Assembly: GCA_943368345.1 (NCBI GenBank)
Contig: CALRKY020000037.1
Span: 1-24,941, forward strand
From: JADCGM01 sp943368345
GTDB taxonomy: Bacteria; Pseudomonadota; Alphaproteobacteria; Sphingomonadales; Sphingomonadaceae
Direction: 5' to 3'
Length of the DNA: 24,941 nucleotides
The notes beneath the pieces are model-generated. The model did not search any database and was not told where the DNA came from. It saw only the letters and a list, made by a program, of their open reading frames with translations. Positions within the stretch are counted from its first letter, which is position 1. Each line of letters starts with the position of its first letter. Position numbers and translations under genes: made by a program. Positions 6,678 to 12,950 of the stretch are shown in pieces.

Positions 6678-7367
6678 GTGGACGAGATCGACCTCGATCC
6701 CGCCTTTGCCGACCGGTTCGAGCGGCAACGGCGTCCGGCCTGTCAGCTCTATCTGATTTCGCCGCAAAGCTGGCATCCGGGCTTTGCCGATACCCTGGCG
6801 GCAGCGCTTGCCGCCGGGCCGGTGGCGGCGTTTCAACTGCGGCTGAAGGATTGCGGTGACGATGTCATCCGGGCGGCCACGGCGGCGTTGATGCCGGTCT
6901 GTGCCGCCCATGACGTGGCGTTCATCCTCAACGACCGCGCCGATCTCGCCGCTGAACTCGGCGCGGACGGGGTGCATCTCGGCCAATCCGATGGTTCGCC
7001 AACCGCCGCCAAAAAGCTGTTGCCGCGCGGTACCCAGCTTGGTGTCACCTGCCACGACAGCCGCCATCTCGCGATGGAGGCGGCGGAGGCCGGGGCCGAT
7101 TATGTCGCCTTCGGTGCCTTTTACCCGACGACGACCAAGGCGACCACGCACCGGCCCGACCCGGCTATCCTTGGCTGGTGGACGACCATTTCCGATCTGC
7201 CCTGCGTCGCCATTGGCGGCATCACCGCCGACAATGCCCGTCCGCTGATCGACGCCGGTGCCGACTTCATCGCGGTCTGCTCGGCCGTTTGGGACCATCC
7301 GCAAGGCGCGGCGGCAGGCGTGGCGGCCTTTGCCGCCGTGCTTGAGCAAGCGCGCGACGTCGGCTAA
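6678..7367 (+). CDS. thiE: Thiamine-phosphate synthase
   Basis: Joins the hydroxymethylpyrimidine diphosphate and thiazole phosphate halves to make thiamine phosphate. The 229-residue TIM-barrel shows the family motifs in order: FQLRLKD (52-58, pyrophosphate and pyrimidine contacts), ILNDRADLAAELGADGVHLGQSD spread over 83-105, the GVTCH region (122-126), DYVAFGAFYPTTTK (141-154, thiazole phosphate loop), VAIGGI (177-182) and GADFIAV (194-200). It starts with GTG at 6678, only 3 bases after the cyclophilin stop. About the first 20 residues are variable, so a slightly later start cannot be excluded. Downstream efp follows after 52 bases, so it may have its own promoter; TATAAA at 7391-7396 is a possible -10 without a clear -35. 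Confidence 0.92.
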   Translation: MDEIDLDPAFADRFERQRRPACQLYLISPQSWHPGFADTLAAALAAGPVAAFQLRLKDCGDDVIRAATAALMPVCAAHDVAFILNDRADLAAELGADGVHLGQSDGSPTAAKKLLPRGTQLGVTCHDSRHLAMEAAEAGADYVAFGAFYPTTTKATTHRPDPAILGWWTTISDLPCVAIGGITADNARPLIDAGADFIAVCSAVWDHPQGAAAGVAAFAAVLEQARDVG

Positions 7368-7419
7368 GAGCCGCCCCATATACGCGCACCTATAAATTTC
7401 TTTCTCAAGGCAAGTTCCC

Positions 7420-7983
7420 ATGAAGATCAGCGGCGTCGAGATTCGTCCCGGCAACATCATTGAATATGAAGGCGGCCTGTGGCGCGCGGTGAAAATCCAG
7501 CACACCCAGCCGGGGAAGGGCGGGGCCTATATGCAGGTCGAGCTCAAGAACCTGATTGATGGCCGCAAGAGCAATGAGCGGTTCCGTTCCGCCGAAACGG
7601 TCGAAAAGGTCCGGCTCGACACCCGCGATTTCCAGTTCCTGTTCGCCGAGGGGGATCAGCTGACCTTCATGGACAAGGAAAATTACGACCAGGTCCAATT
7701 GCCGCGCGACTTGCTGGGGGAGGCTGCTGCCTTCCTGCAGGACGGCATGGATGTGGTGATGGAAACCTGGGAGGACAGGCCGATCTCGGTGCAGCTGCCC
7801 GATCAGATTGAGGCGATGGTGGTGGAGGCCGATGCCGTCATCAAGGGGCAGACCGCGTCCTCCTCCTACAAGCCCGCCATTCTCGACAACGGCGTCCGGA
7901 TCATGGTTCCGCCCCACATCGGTGCCGGAACCCGCATCGTCGTCGACGTCTATGAACAGGAATATGTCCGGCGGGCCGATTGA
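7420..7983 (+). CDS. efp: Translation elongation factor P
   Basis: Binds between the P and E sites of the ribosome and relieves stalling at consecutive prolines. The 187-residue length and three-domain layout are normal. The tip of domain I carries TQPGKGGAY with Lys33, the position modified by beta-lysylation in EpmA-containing bacteria. The C-terminal OB domain has SSSYKPAILDNG followed by MVPPHIGAGTRIVVD, close to the family signature. The ATG at 7420 lies 52 bases after thiE; the only ribosome-site-like sequence is AAGG at 7407-7410. A REP-like inverted pair follows the stop, and the inositol-phosphatase-family gene lies beyond it. Confidence 0.97.
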   Translation: MKISGVEIRPGNIIEYEGGLWRAVKIQHTQPGKGGAYMQVELKNLIDGRKSNERFRSAETVEKVRLDTRDFQFLFAEGDQLTFMDKENYDQVQLPRDLLGEAAAFLQDGMDVVMETWEDRPISVQLPDQIEAMVVEADAVIKGQTASSSYKPAILDNGVRIMVPPHIGAGTRIVVDVYEQEYVRRAD

Positions 7984-7994
7984 TATAGGACGTC

Positions 7995-8073
7995 CCGTCA
8001 TCCTGACGAAGGTCAGGATCTCGTGAGTATGCGCGCGACCCTCCGCAGATTCTGACTTTCGTCAGGATGACGG
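7995..8073. repeat. REP-like pair of inverted hairpin units
   Basis: Two 27-base arms (7995-8021 and 8047-8073) are reverse complements with 25 of 27 positions matching, separated by 25 bases. Each arm is also a hairpin on its own: TCCTGAC-GAAG-GTCAGGA in the left arm and TCTGAC-TTTC-GTCAGGA in the right. This is the architecture of paired REP elements, which are short intergenic repeats in many proteobacteria. The sequence resembles a palindromic repeat I believe is common in sphingomonad genomes. It fills most of the efp to phosphatase gap. Confidence 0.75.
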
Positions 8074-8079
8074 CGTTTT
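7995..8079 (+). terminator. Possible terminator for efp formed by the inverted pair
   Basis: Folding the two 27-base arms together makes a long stem, followed one base after CGGC by TTTT at 8076-8079. This could end efp transcription, although the 25-base loop makes it less typical than a compact intrinsic terminator. The short hairpin of each arm might compete with the long stem. Confidence 0.4.
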
Positions 8080-8106
8080 GAAACGGGGGTGGAAGAAAGT
8101 CTGAAC

Positions 8107-8907
8107 ATGCCCTCGCACTCCTCCCTCATCACCATCATGGACAAGGCCGCCCGCAAGGCCGCCCCGCGCCTGCGCCGCGACTTCAACGAGGTTGAACAGC
8201 TGCAGGTGTCGCGCAAGGGCCCGTCGGACTTCGTCTCCAATGCCGACCGCGCGGCGGAACAAACGATCAAGGAAGTCCTGCAGCAGGCCCGCCCGGATTT
8301 CGGCATGCTTCTCGAAGAAGAAGGGGCGATTGCCGGGGGCGATGGCCGCCCGCGCTGGATCGTCGATCCGCTCGATGGCACCTCCAATTTCCTGCACGGC
8401 ATCCCGCATTTTGCCATCTCGATCGCGGTGGAGGACCAGGGGCAGATCATCGCCGGCCTCGTCTATCAACCGCTGACTGATGAAAGCTTCTGGGCAGAGC
8501 GCAATTCCGGGGCCTGGCTCCACACCCGCCGCCTGCGCGTGTCGGCCCGGCGCGACCTCGGCGACAGCCTGATCGCCACCGGCATCCCGTTCCAGGGCCA
8601 CGGCGACTATGACAAAAATGCCAAAATCATGGCCGCTGTCAGCCCGCAGACCGCCGGTATCCGCCGCTTCGGCTCCGCCGCGCTCGACCTCGCCTGGGTC
8701 GCCGCCGGCCGGTTCGACGGCTATTGGGAGGCAGACCTCTACCCGTGGGACTGGGCAGCGGGCATGCTGCTCGTCCGCGAAGCCGGCGGCTTCGTCAGCG
8801 ACTACCGCGGCGGCGACCGCATCTTCGAACGCAGCGAAGTCGTCGCTGGCAATGACGCAATCCATTCGAAACTGCACAAGATCGTCGCGGGCGCGGTGCG
8901 GGGGTAG
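8107..8907 (+). CDS. suhB: Inositol monophosphatase family protein (SuhB-like)
   Basis: Magnesium-dependent sugar/inositol phosphatase of the FIG superfamily, 266 residues. Motif A is WIVDPLDGTSNFLHG (84-98, metal ligands Asp87 and Asp90), an upstream acidic ligand is in LLEEEGA (about Glu71), and motif B is WDWAAGMLLVREAGG (214-228, Asp215). I take the ATG at 8107; a GTG at 8089 is possible but adds only six residues with no better ribosome site. Members act on inositol 1-phosphate or related phosphates, and E. coli SuhB also binds RNA polymerase with NusA during rRNA transcription; which role applies here cannot be read from sequence. It lies downstream of efp and the repeat pair. Confidence 0.93.
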   Translation: MPSHSSLITIMDKAARKAAPRLRRDFNEVEQLQVSRKGPSDFVSNADRAAEQTIKEVLQQARPDFGMLLEEEGAIAGGDGRPRWIVDPLDGTSNFLHGIPHFAISIAVEDQGQIIAGLVYQPLTDESFWAERNSGAWLHTRRLRVSARRDLGDSLIATGIPFQGHGDYDKNAKIMAAVSPQTAGIRRFGSAALDLAWVAAGRFDGYWEADLYPWDWAAGMLLVREAGGFVSDYRGGDRIFERSEVVAGNDAIHSKLHKIVAGAVRG

Positions 8908-8977
8908 ACTTGCGCCCTGCTTTTTGAACTATGCTGCAGGTAGCAGCGGATCGGCGCGAACCCTGGGCGAGGTCAGT

Positions 8978-9445
8978 GTGGATAGCAAACGCCAGAATCT
9001 GATTGTCGTGGGACAGTTTCGGCTCGACCCGGTTGATCATGTTTTAACGACCAACACTGGCAGGGTCCGCCTTTCACCCTTGGCGTCCCAATTTCTGCAA
9101 GTTCTGGCACAGACTCCGGGCGAACTCGTTGCGCGTGAGGAATTGGTCAATCAACTTTGGCGGGGGGATTGGGGAATTGGCGACCCGGCTATCAACCGCG
9201 TCGTCAGCGAGATTCGCAGCCTGACCGGCGACGACCCGAAACAACCGTCGGTCATCCAGACCGTCCCCCGCAGAGGCTACCGCTTGGTCGGCACACCTTC
9301 CGTGATGCACGTGCAACTCGAGCGCTCCGATGCCCCGTCGGCTCCATTGTCACCATGGCATAAATTCATCGTCACAATTCTGGCTCTGACGGGTAGCCTC
9401 GCTGTCCTTGGACTGGTCGCAATGCTGGCCCGCTATTTCCGGTAG
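8978..9445 (+). CDS. Membrane-anchored winged-helix transcriptional regulator (ToxR/CadC-like topology, no sensor domain)
   Basis: The 155-residue protein has an OmpR/PhoB-type winged-helix DNA-binding domain at about 8-105. Typical features are LSPLASQFLQVLAQTPGELV (about 32-51), the helix REELVNQLW (53-61), the recognition-helix region NRVVSEIRSL (73-82) and the wing QTVPRRGYRLV (94-104). A linker follows, then one membrane segment at about 129-151, ending in ARYFR. ToxR and CadC have this topology but with a large periplasmic sensor; here almost nothing follows the membrane span. The start is GTG 8978 with GAGG at 8969-8972; the frame is open upstream, but that part is a shadow of the phosphatase gene. 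It probably controls the adjacent hydrolase gene (inference). Confidence 0.88.
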   Translation: MDSKRQNLIVVGQFRLDPVDHVLTTNTGRVRLSPLASQFLQVLAQTPGELVAREELVNQLWRGDWGIGDPAINRVVSEIRSLTGDDPKQPSVIQTVPRRGYRLVGTPSVMHVQLERSDAPSAPLSPWHKFIVTILALTGSLAVLGLVAMLARYFR

Positions 9446-9463
9446 AACCGTCGTTCGTCGACC

Positions 9464-9493
9464 TGCTTCGGAATGCTTCGGAAAGCTTCGGCA
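9464..9493 (+). repeat. Three tandem 10-base repeats, candidate operator
   Basis: The units are TGCTTCGGAA (9464-9473), TGCTTCGGAA (9474-9483) and AGCTTCGGCA (9484-9493), head to tail with a period of exactly 10 bases. Tandem direct repeats spaced by about one helical turn are the usual binding pattern of OmpR/PhoB-type winged-helix proteins. The array lies between such a regulator gene and the hydrolase gene, so it is a good operator candidate. Confidence 0.55.
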
Positions 9494-9499
9494 CTCTTG

Positions 9500-9525
9500 C
9501 GACCTGCATTTTCGCATGCAGGTTG
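9500..9525. promoter_or_regulatory. Inverted repeat (hairpin) upstream of the hydrolase gene
   Basis: ACCTGCAT (9502-9509) and ATGCAGGT (9516-9523) are perfect reverse complements around a 6-base loop; the stem can be extended by a G-T and a C-G pair. No T run follows, so it does not look like an intrinsic terminator. It may be a protein-binding palindrome or an mRNA leader hairpin. Confidence 0.4.
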
Positions 9526-9556
9526 ACGAGACCAACCGAAAATTGCGGAGATCCAA

Positions 9557-10999
9557 ATGCCAGCATCATTTCATCCGTTGCGCCGCCTGCCCGGCCTCGC
9601 TGCGATCATTGTCGGGGTCCTATCGACCCCTGCTGTCGCTACATCGAAGATCGATTGGCAGGACCATAGATATACGCTGCGCAGCGGTGAAATCATTGAA
9701 GCCCAACTCGGCGCGATGGCGGTGCCAAACCACCGCGATGCTGCCCGGAACGGCGGATCAACCACCATCCGGTTTGTCCGGCTGCCAGCAACAAATGGTG
9801 CAACCGGTCTTCCCATTATCTATCTTGCCGGTGGGCCTGGCAGTTCCGGGGTTGATGCGGCGCGCGGTGACCGGTGGAAGCTCTTCAACGCGCTGCGCCA
9901 GCACGGCGACGTCATCCTCCTCGATCAACGCGGGGTTGGCCTGTCATCACCGCCACCGGAGTGTTCGACGCCGTGGCGTTTTCCCGGTGATGTTGCTGCG
10001 ACGGAGGCCAATATGGCGGCCAGCCTTGAAGGTGCGGTGGCGGTTTGCGCCGCAGAATGGCGGGCGCGCGGCGTTGATCTGTCGATCTACAACACCGCCG
10101 AAAATGCCGCCGATGTCGCCGATTTGGCCCGTGCGCTCGGCGGGCGCGCCCGGCTGGTCGGCATCAGCTACGGCACGTTTCTGGCCTTTGCGGTGTTGCG
10201 CGATCATGGCGACTTGATTGACCGCGTCGTTCTCGCCGGAACCGAAGGACCGGATCACACCTTGAAGCTGCCATTGCAGGCCGACCAGGTGTTTGATGCA
10301 CTATCGACCCGGGAGAAGGCTGCAAAACCTTCGGAATCGCGGAGTCTGAGGGACGGTCTCACATCGGTACTGGCGCGCCTTGCCAAGTCCCCGGTTACCG
10401 TCGAAACCAAGGATCGTTCGGGGACCAGCACGCCGCTGGTGATCAGCAAATATGATGTCCAAATTGTTGTGTCGTTTCTGATGGCAACAAATGAAAACCG
10501 GAAACGGATTCCAGGCCTGATTGCGGACATGGATCGCGGAGATTTCGGCGGCATGGCCCGAAATGTCACCGCACTGCGCCGCTTTCTCGCGCCGTTGCCG
10601 GCGATGCCGCTGGCGATGGACGCGGCCTCGCCGGTATCGGGAGCCCGTCAGCAAGTCGCAAAATCGCAGGTGGCGCGGTCCGTCTTCGGCAATGCAGTGA
10701 ACTGGCCGGACGCCAATTTCGCGGCTGCAATGGGCGTGAAGCAGCTTGATCACCGTTGGTCCGCTTCCCTGAAATCCAACGTGCCCGCCTTCTTCATTAG
10801 CGGCGATCTGGACTCCCGTACGCCACCGGCCAACGCCATTGCGGTTCGCAAGGGATTCAAAACCAGTGTCCACCTGATCCTTGATGGGGCAGGGCATGAC
10901 AATGACCTGCTTCTGTCATCTCCCATCATCATCGACCAAATTCAGGAATTTCTGAAGGGGAAAAAGCTCGTGGACCAACGGATTGTCGCCATTCCGTAG
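9557..10999 (+). CDS. Secreted alpha/beta hydrolase (tripeptidyl / prolyl aminopeptidase-like)
   Basis: The 480-residue protein has a probable signal peptide: LRRLPGLAAIIVGVLSTPAVA-TS, with likely cleavage near residue 28-29. The alpha/beta hydrolase core shows the oxyanion-hole motif YLAGGPGSSG (89-98), DVILLDQRGVGLS (118-130) and the nucleophile elbow GISYG (Ser204). The acid is in GDLDSRTP (Asp419 likely) and the histidine in GAGHDND (His447). This layout, with GGPG and D-x-RTP, is typical of proline iminopeptidase and SlpD/E-like tripeptidyl aminopeptidases, so a periplasmic exopeptidase is likely; an esterase remains possible. The ATG at 9557 has GGAG at 9547-9550. It lies 111 bases behind the winged-helix regulator gene, with repeats between them. 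Confidence 0.9.
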   Translation: MPASFHPLRRLPGLAAIIVGVLSTPAVATSKIDWQDHRYTLRSGEIIEAQLGAMAVPNHRDAARNGGSTTIRFVRLPATNGATGLPIIYLAGGPGSSGVDAARGDRWKLFNALRQHGDVILLDQRGVGLSSPPPECSTPWRFPGDVAATEANMAASLEGAVAVCAAEWRARGVDLSIYNTAENAADVADLARALGGRARLVGISYGTFLAFAVLRDHGDLIDRVVLAGTEGPDHTLKLPLQADQVFDALSTREKAAKPSESRSLRDGLTSVLARLAKSPVTVETKDRSGTSTPLVISKYDVQIVVSFLMATNENRKRIPGLIADMDRGDFGGMARNVTALRRFLAPLPAMPLAMDAASPVSGARQQVAKSQVARSVFGNAVNWPDANFAAAMGVKQLDHRWSASLKSNVPAFFISGDLDSRTPPANAIAVRKGFKTSVHLILDGAGHDNDLLLSSPIIIDQIQEFLKGKKLVDQRIVAIP

Positions 11000-11045
11000 G
11001 TGGCTGCCGACCAGCGGAGCGGCTCGCAACATCTGCCAACGCGGC

Positions 11046-11396
11046 CTACCCCGATTTCGACAGAGGCGGCACCTTCGTCTTGCCGGTCAGGATTTTCTCC
11101 ATCTCAAGGATCAACTCCCGCCCGGCGATACCGTCCGCCGTTACATCGTCCGGATCAGCCTCAAAATGCGCGCGCATCCGGACGGTCATTTCGACAAGTT
11201 TGTCGTGGCGCGGTTCTCCAAGTTTCTGTCGCAAATGATCAAGTGACAAAAACAGCCCCTGAAATATGTTGTCGAGGTTCATGTCCGGCAGATACCCGGA
11301 CTTATCTTCGAACTTGGGAGCTCCGAGCATCATGAAGCCGAGCATGTCCATAAGTTCACCAATGGTCTGCGACACATAGGGTTCGTGTGCTCGCAT
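11046..11396 (-). CDS. Uncharacterised protein, paralogue of the preceding gene (second copy)
   Basis: The 116-residue soluble protein has no family I recognise. It is about 65% identical, without gaps, over 100 residues to the product of 11399-11740. Shared blocks include QTIGELMD, SLDHLR and MRAHFEADPDD. The sequence is mostly helix-forming and acidic near the middle, with no signal peptide, membrane span or cysteine pattern. The start at 11396 has GGAGAG six bases upstream and lies only 2 bases after the stop of the first copy, so the two are translated as a unit. It is presumably under the same LexA-type promoter. The small size and tandem paralogy are reminiscent of immunity-protein arrays, but no toxin gene is nearby and that idea is speculation. 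Confidence 0.8.
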   Translation of the reverse strand: MRAHEPYVSQTIGELMDMLGFMMLGAPKFEDKSGYLPDMNLDNIFQGLFLSLDHLRQKLGEPRHDKLVEMTVRMRAHFEADPDDVTADGIAGRELILEMEKILTGKTKVPPLSKSG

Positions 11397-11398
11397 GC

Positions 11399-11740
11399 TC
11401 AGCTCTCCGAGAGTTTGACCGCACCGGTCAGAAGGTCCTCCATGTCGTTGATGATCCGTCGCCCTTCCCACGCTTCGCCAGTTGTATCGTCCGGGTCGGC
11501 CTCGAAATGCGCCCGCATTTGGCCGGTGAGTTCGACCAGTTTGTGGTAGCGTCGTTCCCCCAGCTTCTTTCGCAAATGATCCAGCGAATAGGTCAGTCCT
11601 TCAAACGTGGTGTCGAGGCTTTGCTTCGGAAAATAGCCTGATGTGTCCACAAACTTAGGAGAGTCGAGCATCATCGAGCCGAGTTTGTCCATCAGTTCAC
11701 CGATGGTTTGGGCGACATAGGCTTCAATTGGCGGATACAT
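11399..11740 (-). CDS. Uncharacterised protein, first copy of a tandem paralogue pair with an SOS-type promoter
   Basis: The 113-residue protein starts MYPPIEAYVAQTIGELMD. It has the shared blocks SPKF, SGYFP, YSLDHLRKKLG and MRAHFEADPDD, and no recognisable domain. The ATG at 11740 has AGGA six bases upstream; the frame is open back to 11854, but that would run through the promoter and LexA box. The gene is first in a two-gene unit on the minus strand, divergent from nuoA. Its upstream region has TTGACA and TATATG 17 bases apart, with a GTTC-N7-GTTC direct repeat across the -10, so induction by DNA damage is a reasonable inference. What it does is unknown. Confidence 0.82.
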   Translation of the reverse strand: MYPPIEAYVAQTIGELMDKLGSMMLDSPKFVDTSGYFPKQSLDTTFEGLTYSLDHLRKKLGERRYHKLVELTGQMRAHFEADPDDTTGEAWEGRRIINDMEDLLTGAVKLSES

Positions 11741-11822
11741 CGCTAATCCTTTGGTCGGGCTATGAAACGCATTGAATCTCGGCGCGGTCGTCGAACTCTC
11801 AGACCGATCAACCAGCGGTATA

Positions 11823-11837
11823 GAACATATAAAGAAC
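11823..11837 (-). promoter_or_regulatory. LexA (SOS) box of the alphaproteobacterial type
   Basis: Read on the minus strand this is GTTC-TTTATAT-GTTC, an exact match to the direct-repeat consensus GTTC-N7-GTTC established for alphaproteobacterial LexA (Rhodobacter, Caulobacter, rhizobia). It overlaps the -10 hexamer and spacer of the promoter below, the position expected for a repressor. An exact match of eight fixed bases could arise by chance in a window this size; its placement on a near-consensus promoter is what makes it persuasive. Confidence 0.65.
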
Positions 11838-11854
11838 ATTCTCCAACATGTCAA
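11826..11854 (-). promoter_or_regulatory. Sigma-70-type promoter for the tandem paralogue genes
   Basis: On the minus strand the -35 is TTGACA (11854..11849) and the -10 is TATATG (11831..11826), separated by 17 bases. The start site would fall near 11819, leaving a leader of about 80 bases before the ATG at 11740. This is the clearest promoter in the window. Confidence 0.65.
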
Positions 11855-11880
11855 GCGATACTAACCGATATGGTGATTTG

Positions 11881-11998
11881 AAGCCCTCGCCCCGCACACC
11901 ACCGCCACACCGGCCCGGATCCCGCCCCCATCCTGTCCTTTTTCTCGCCCCCGCCGCCCTTGCCTCACCTCGCCGGCCCGCCTAAAAGCCCGCCTGTC
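11881..11998 (+). promoter_or_regulatory. C-rich, G-poor segment ahead of the nuo operon (possible rut-like leader)
   Basis: By eye, 11881-12000 is about 54% C and 18% G on the plus strand, unlike the balanced G and C of neighbouring genes. C-rich, G-poor RNA is what Rho factor loads on. If nuo transcription starts upstream of it, the leader could attenuate expression; if it starts downstream, this may just be an unconstrained spacer. I cannot identify the nuo promoter. Confidence 0.3.
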
Positions 11999-12027
11999 AG
12001 TCAGCCGCACGAGTCACCGGGTCCCCA

Positions 12028-12405
12028 ATGCAAGAAATTGCCCTGCAATATCTGCCGATCCTGCTGTTTGTCGGCGTGGCGCTGGCGCTGTCGGGGGCGT
12101 TTGTCGGCTTGCCGATCCTCGTGTCCAACCTCATCGGAACCAACAAGCCGGAGGCGGCAAAGCTCGCCGAATATGAATGCGGTTTTGACAGTTTCGGGGA
12201 CAGCCGCCGCCAGTTCGATGTGCGCTTTTATCTGGTCGCCATCCTGTTCATCATTTTTGATCTGGAAGTCGCCTTCCTGTTCCCCTGGGCGGTATCGCTC
12301 AAGGAAATCGGGGTATTTGGCTGGTGGTCGATGATGGAATTCCTGGGTGAACTGGGCATTGGCCTTGCCTATGCTTGGAAGGTGGGAGCACTCGATTGGG
12401 AATAG
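12028..12405 (+). CDS. nuoA: NADH-quinone oxidoreductase subunit A
   Basis: Membrane subunit of complex I (mitochondrial ND3 homologue), 125 residues with three membrane segments at about 9-35, 67-88 and 99-117. The conserved loop YECGFDSFGDSRRQFDVRFY (49-68) contains Cys51, equivalent to the cysteine used as an active/deactive marker in ND3. FDLEVAFLFPW (77-87) carries the conserved acidic pair Asp78 and Glu80 near the quinone channel. This is the first gene of the operon; the upstream gap is C-rich and the ribosome site is weak. It overlaps nuoB by 10 bases if nuoB uses its TTG start. Confidence 0.97.
   Translation: MQEIALQYLPILLFVGVALALSGAFVGLPILVSNLIGTNKPEAAKLAEYECGFDSFGDSRRQFDVRFYLVAILFIIFDLEVAFLFPWAVSLKEIGVFGWWSMMEFLGELGIGLAYAWKVGALDWE
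12384..12388 (+). promoter_or_regulatory. Shine-Dalgarno deciding the nuoB TTG start
   Basis: GGGAG lies 7 bases ahead of TTG 12396 and inside the end of nuoA. No ATG or GTG in the nuoB frame lies before the conserved part, so this site supports TTG initiation at 12396 rather than the other in-frame TTG at 12375. Confidence 0.6.
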
Positions 12406-12950
12406 CGCAGCCTCTGTCGCCCGGCCTGCCATCCACCGACTTGCCGGTGCTGCCGAATGACGCCTTTTTCGCCGACCTGTCACAGGAGGTGTCGAATAAG
12501 GGCTATCTCGTGACCTCGGCGGAGGAGTTGGTTCACTGGGCCCGGACCGGGTCGCTGTGGTGGATGACCTTTGGTCTCGCGTGCTGCGCGGTTGAGATGA
12601 TGCACGTCAACATGCCGCGCTATGACATTGAACGCTTTGGCTTTGCGCCGCGCGCCAGTCCGCGCCAGTCCGATGTGATGATCGTCGCCGGAACGCTCTG
12701 CAACAAGATGGCTCCCGCACTGCGCCGGGTCTATGATCAGATGTCGGAGCCGCGCTACGTGATCTCCATGGGGTCCTGCGCCAATGGCGGCGGATATTAT
12801 CACTACAGCTATTCGGTGGTGCGCGGGTGCGACCGGATTGTGCCAGTTGATATCTATGTCCCCGGCTGCCCGCCGACTGCGGAGGCGTTGCTCTACGGCG
12901 TCATGGCATTGCAGCGCAAAATCCGCCGGGTCGGGACCTTCGAACGGTGA
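12396..12950 (+). CDS. nuoB: NADH-quinone oxidoreductase subunit B (N2 cluster)
   Basis: Peripheral-arm subunit (PSST homologue) carrying iron-sulphur cluster N2, the last electron donor to quinone. The product is 184 residues. The ligands are the tandem cysteines in GLACCAVEMM (Cys63, Cys64), Cys128 in SMGSCANGGG and Cys158 in VPGCPPT. The N-terminal 20 residues are variable and proline-rich, and the conserved part begins at about NKGYLVTS (34-41). The start is TTG at 12396, which gives the Met-Gly opening common in this family and has a GGGAG site; a TTG at 12375 would add 7 residues. It overlaps nuoA by 10 bases and nuoC by 4 (GTGA). Confidence 0.96.
   Translation: MGIAQPLSPGLPSTDLPVLPNDAFFADLSQEVSNKGYLVTSAEELVHWARTGSLWWMTFGLACCAVEMMHVNMPRYDIERFGFAPRASPRQSDVMIVAGTLCNKMAPALRRVYDQMSEPRYVISMGSCANGGGYYHYSYSVVRGCDRIVPVDIYVPGCPPTAEALLYGVMALQRKIRRVGTFER

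Noticed and set aside
8609..8977. N-terminal extension of the winged-helix gene
   Set aside because: It lies inside the phosphatase gene and translates to Ser/Ala/Arg-rich shadow sequence; GTG 8978 has a Shine-Dalgarno and starts the conserved domain.
9500..9525. Intrinsic terminator for the winged-helix gene
   Set aside because: The stem is good but is followed by TTGACG, not a T run.
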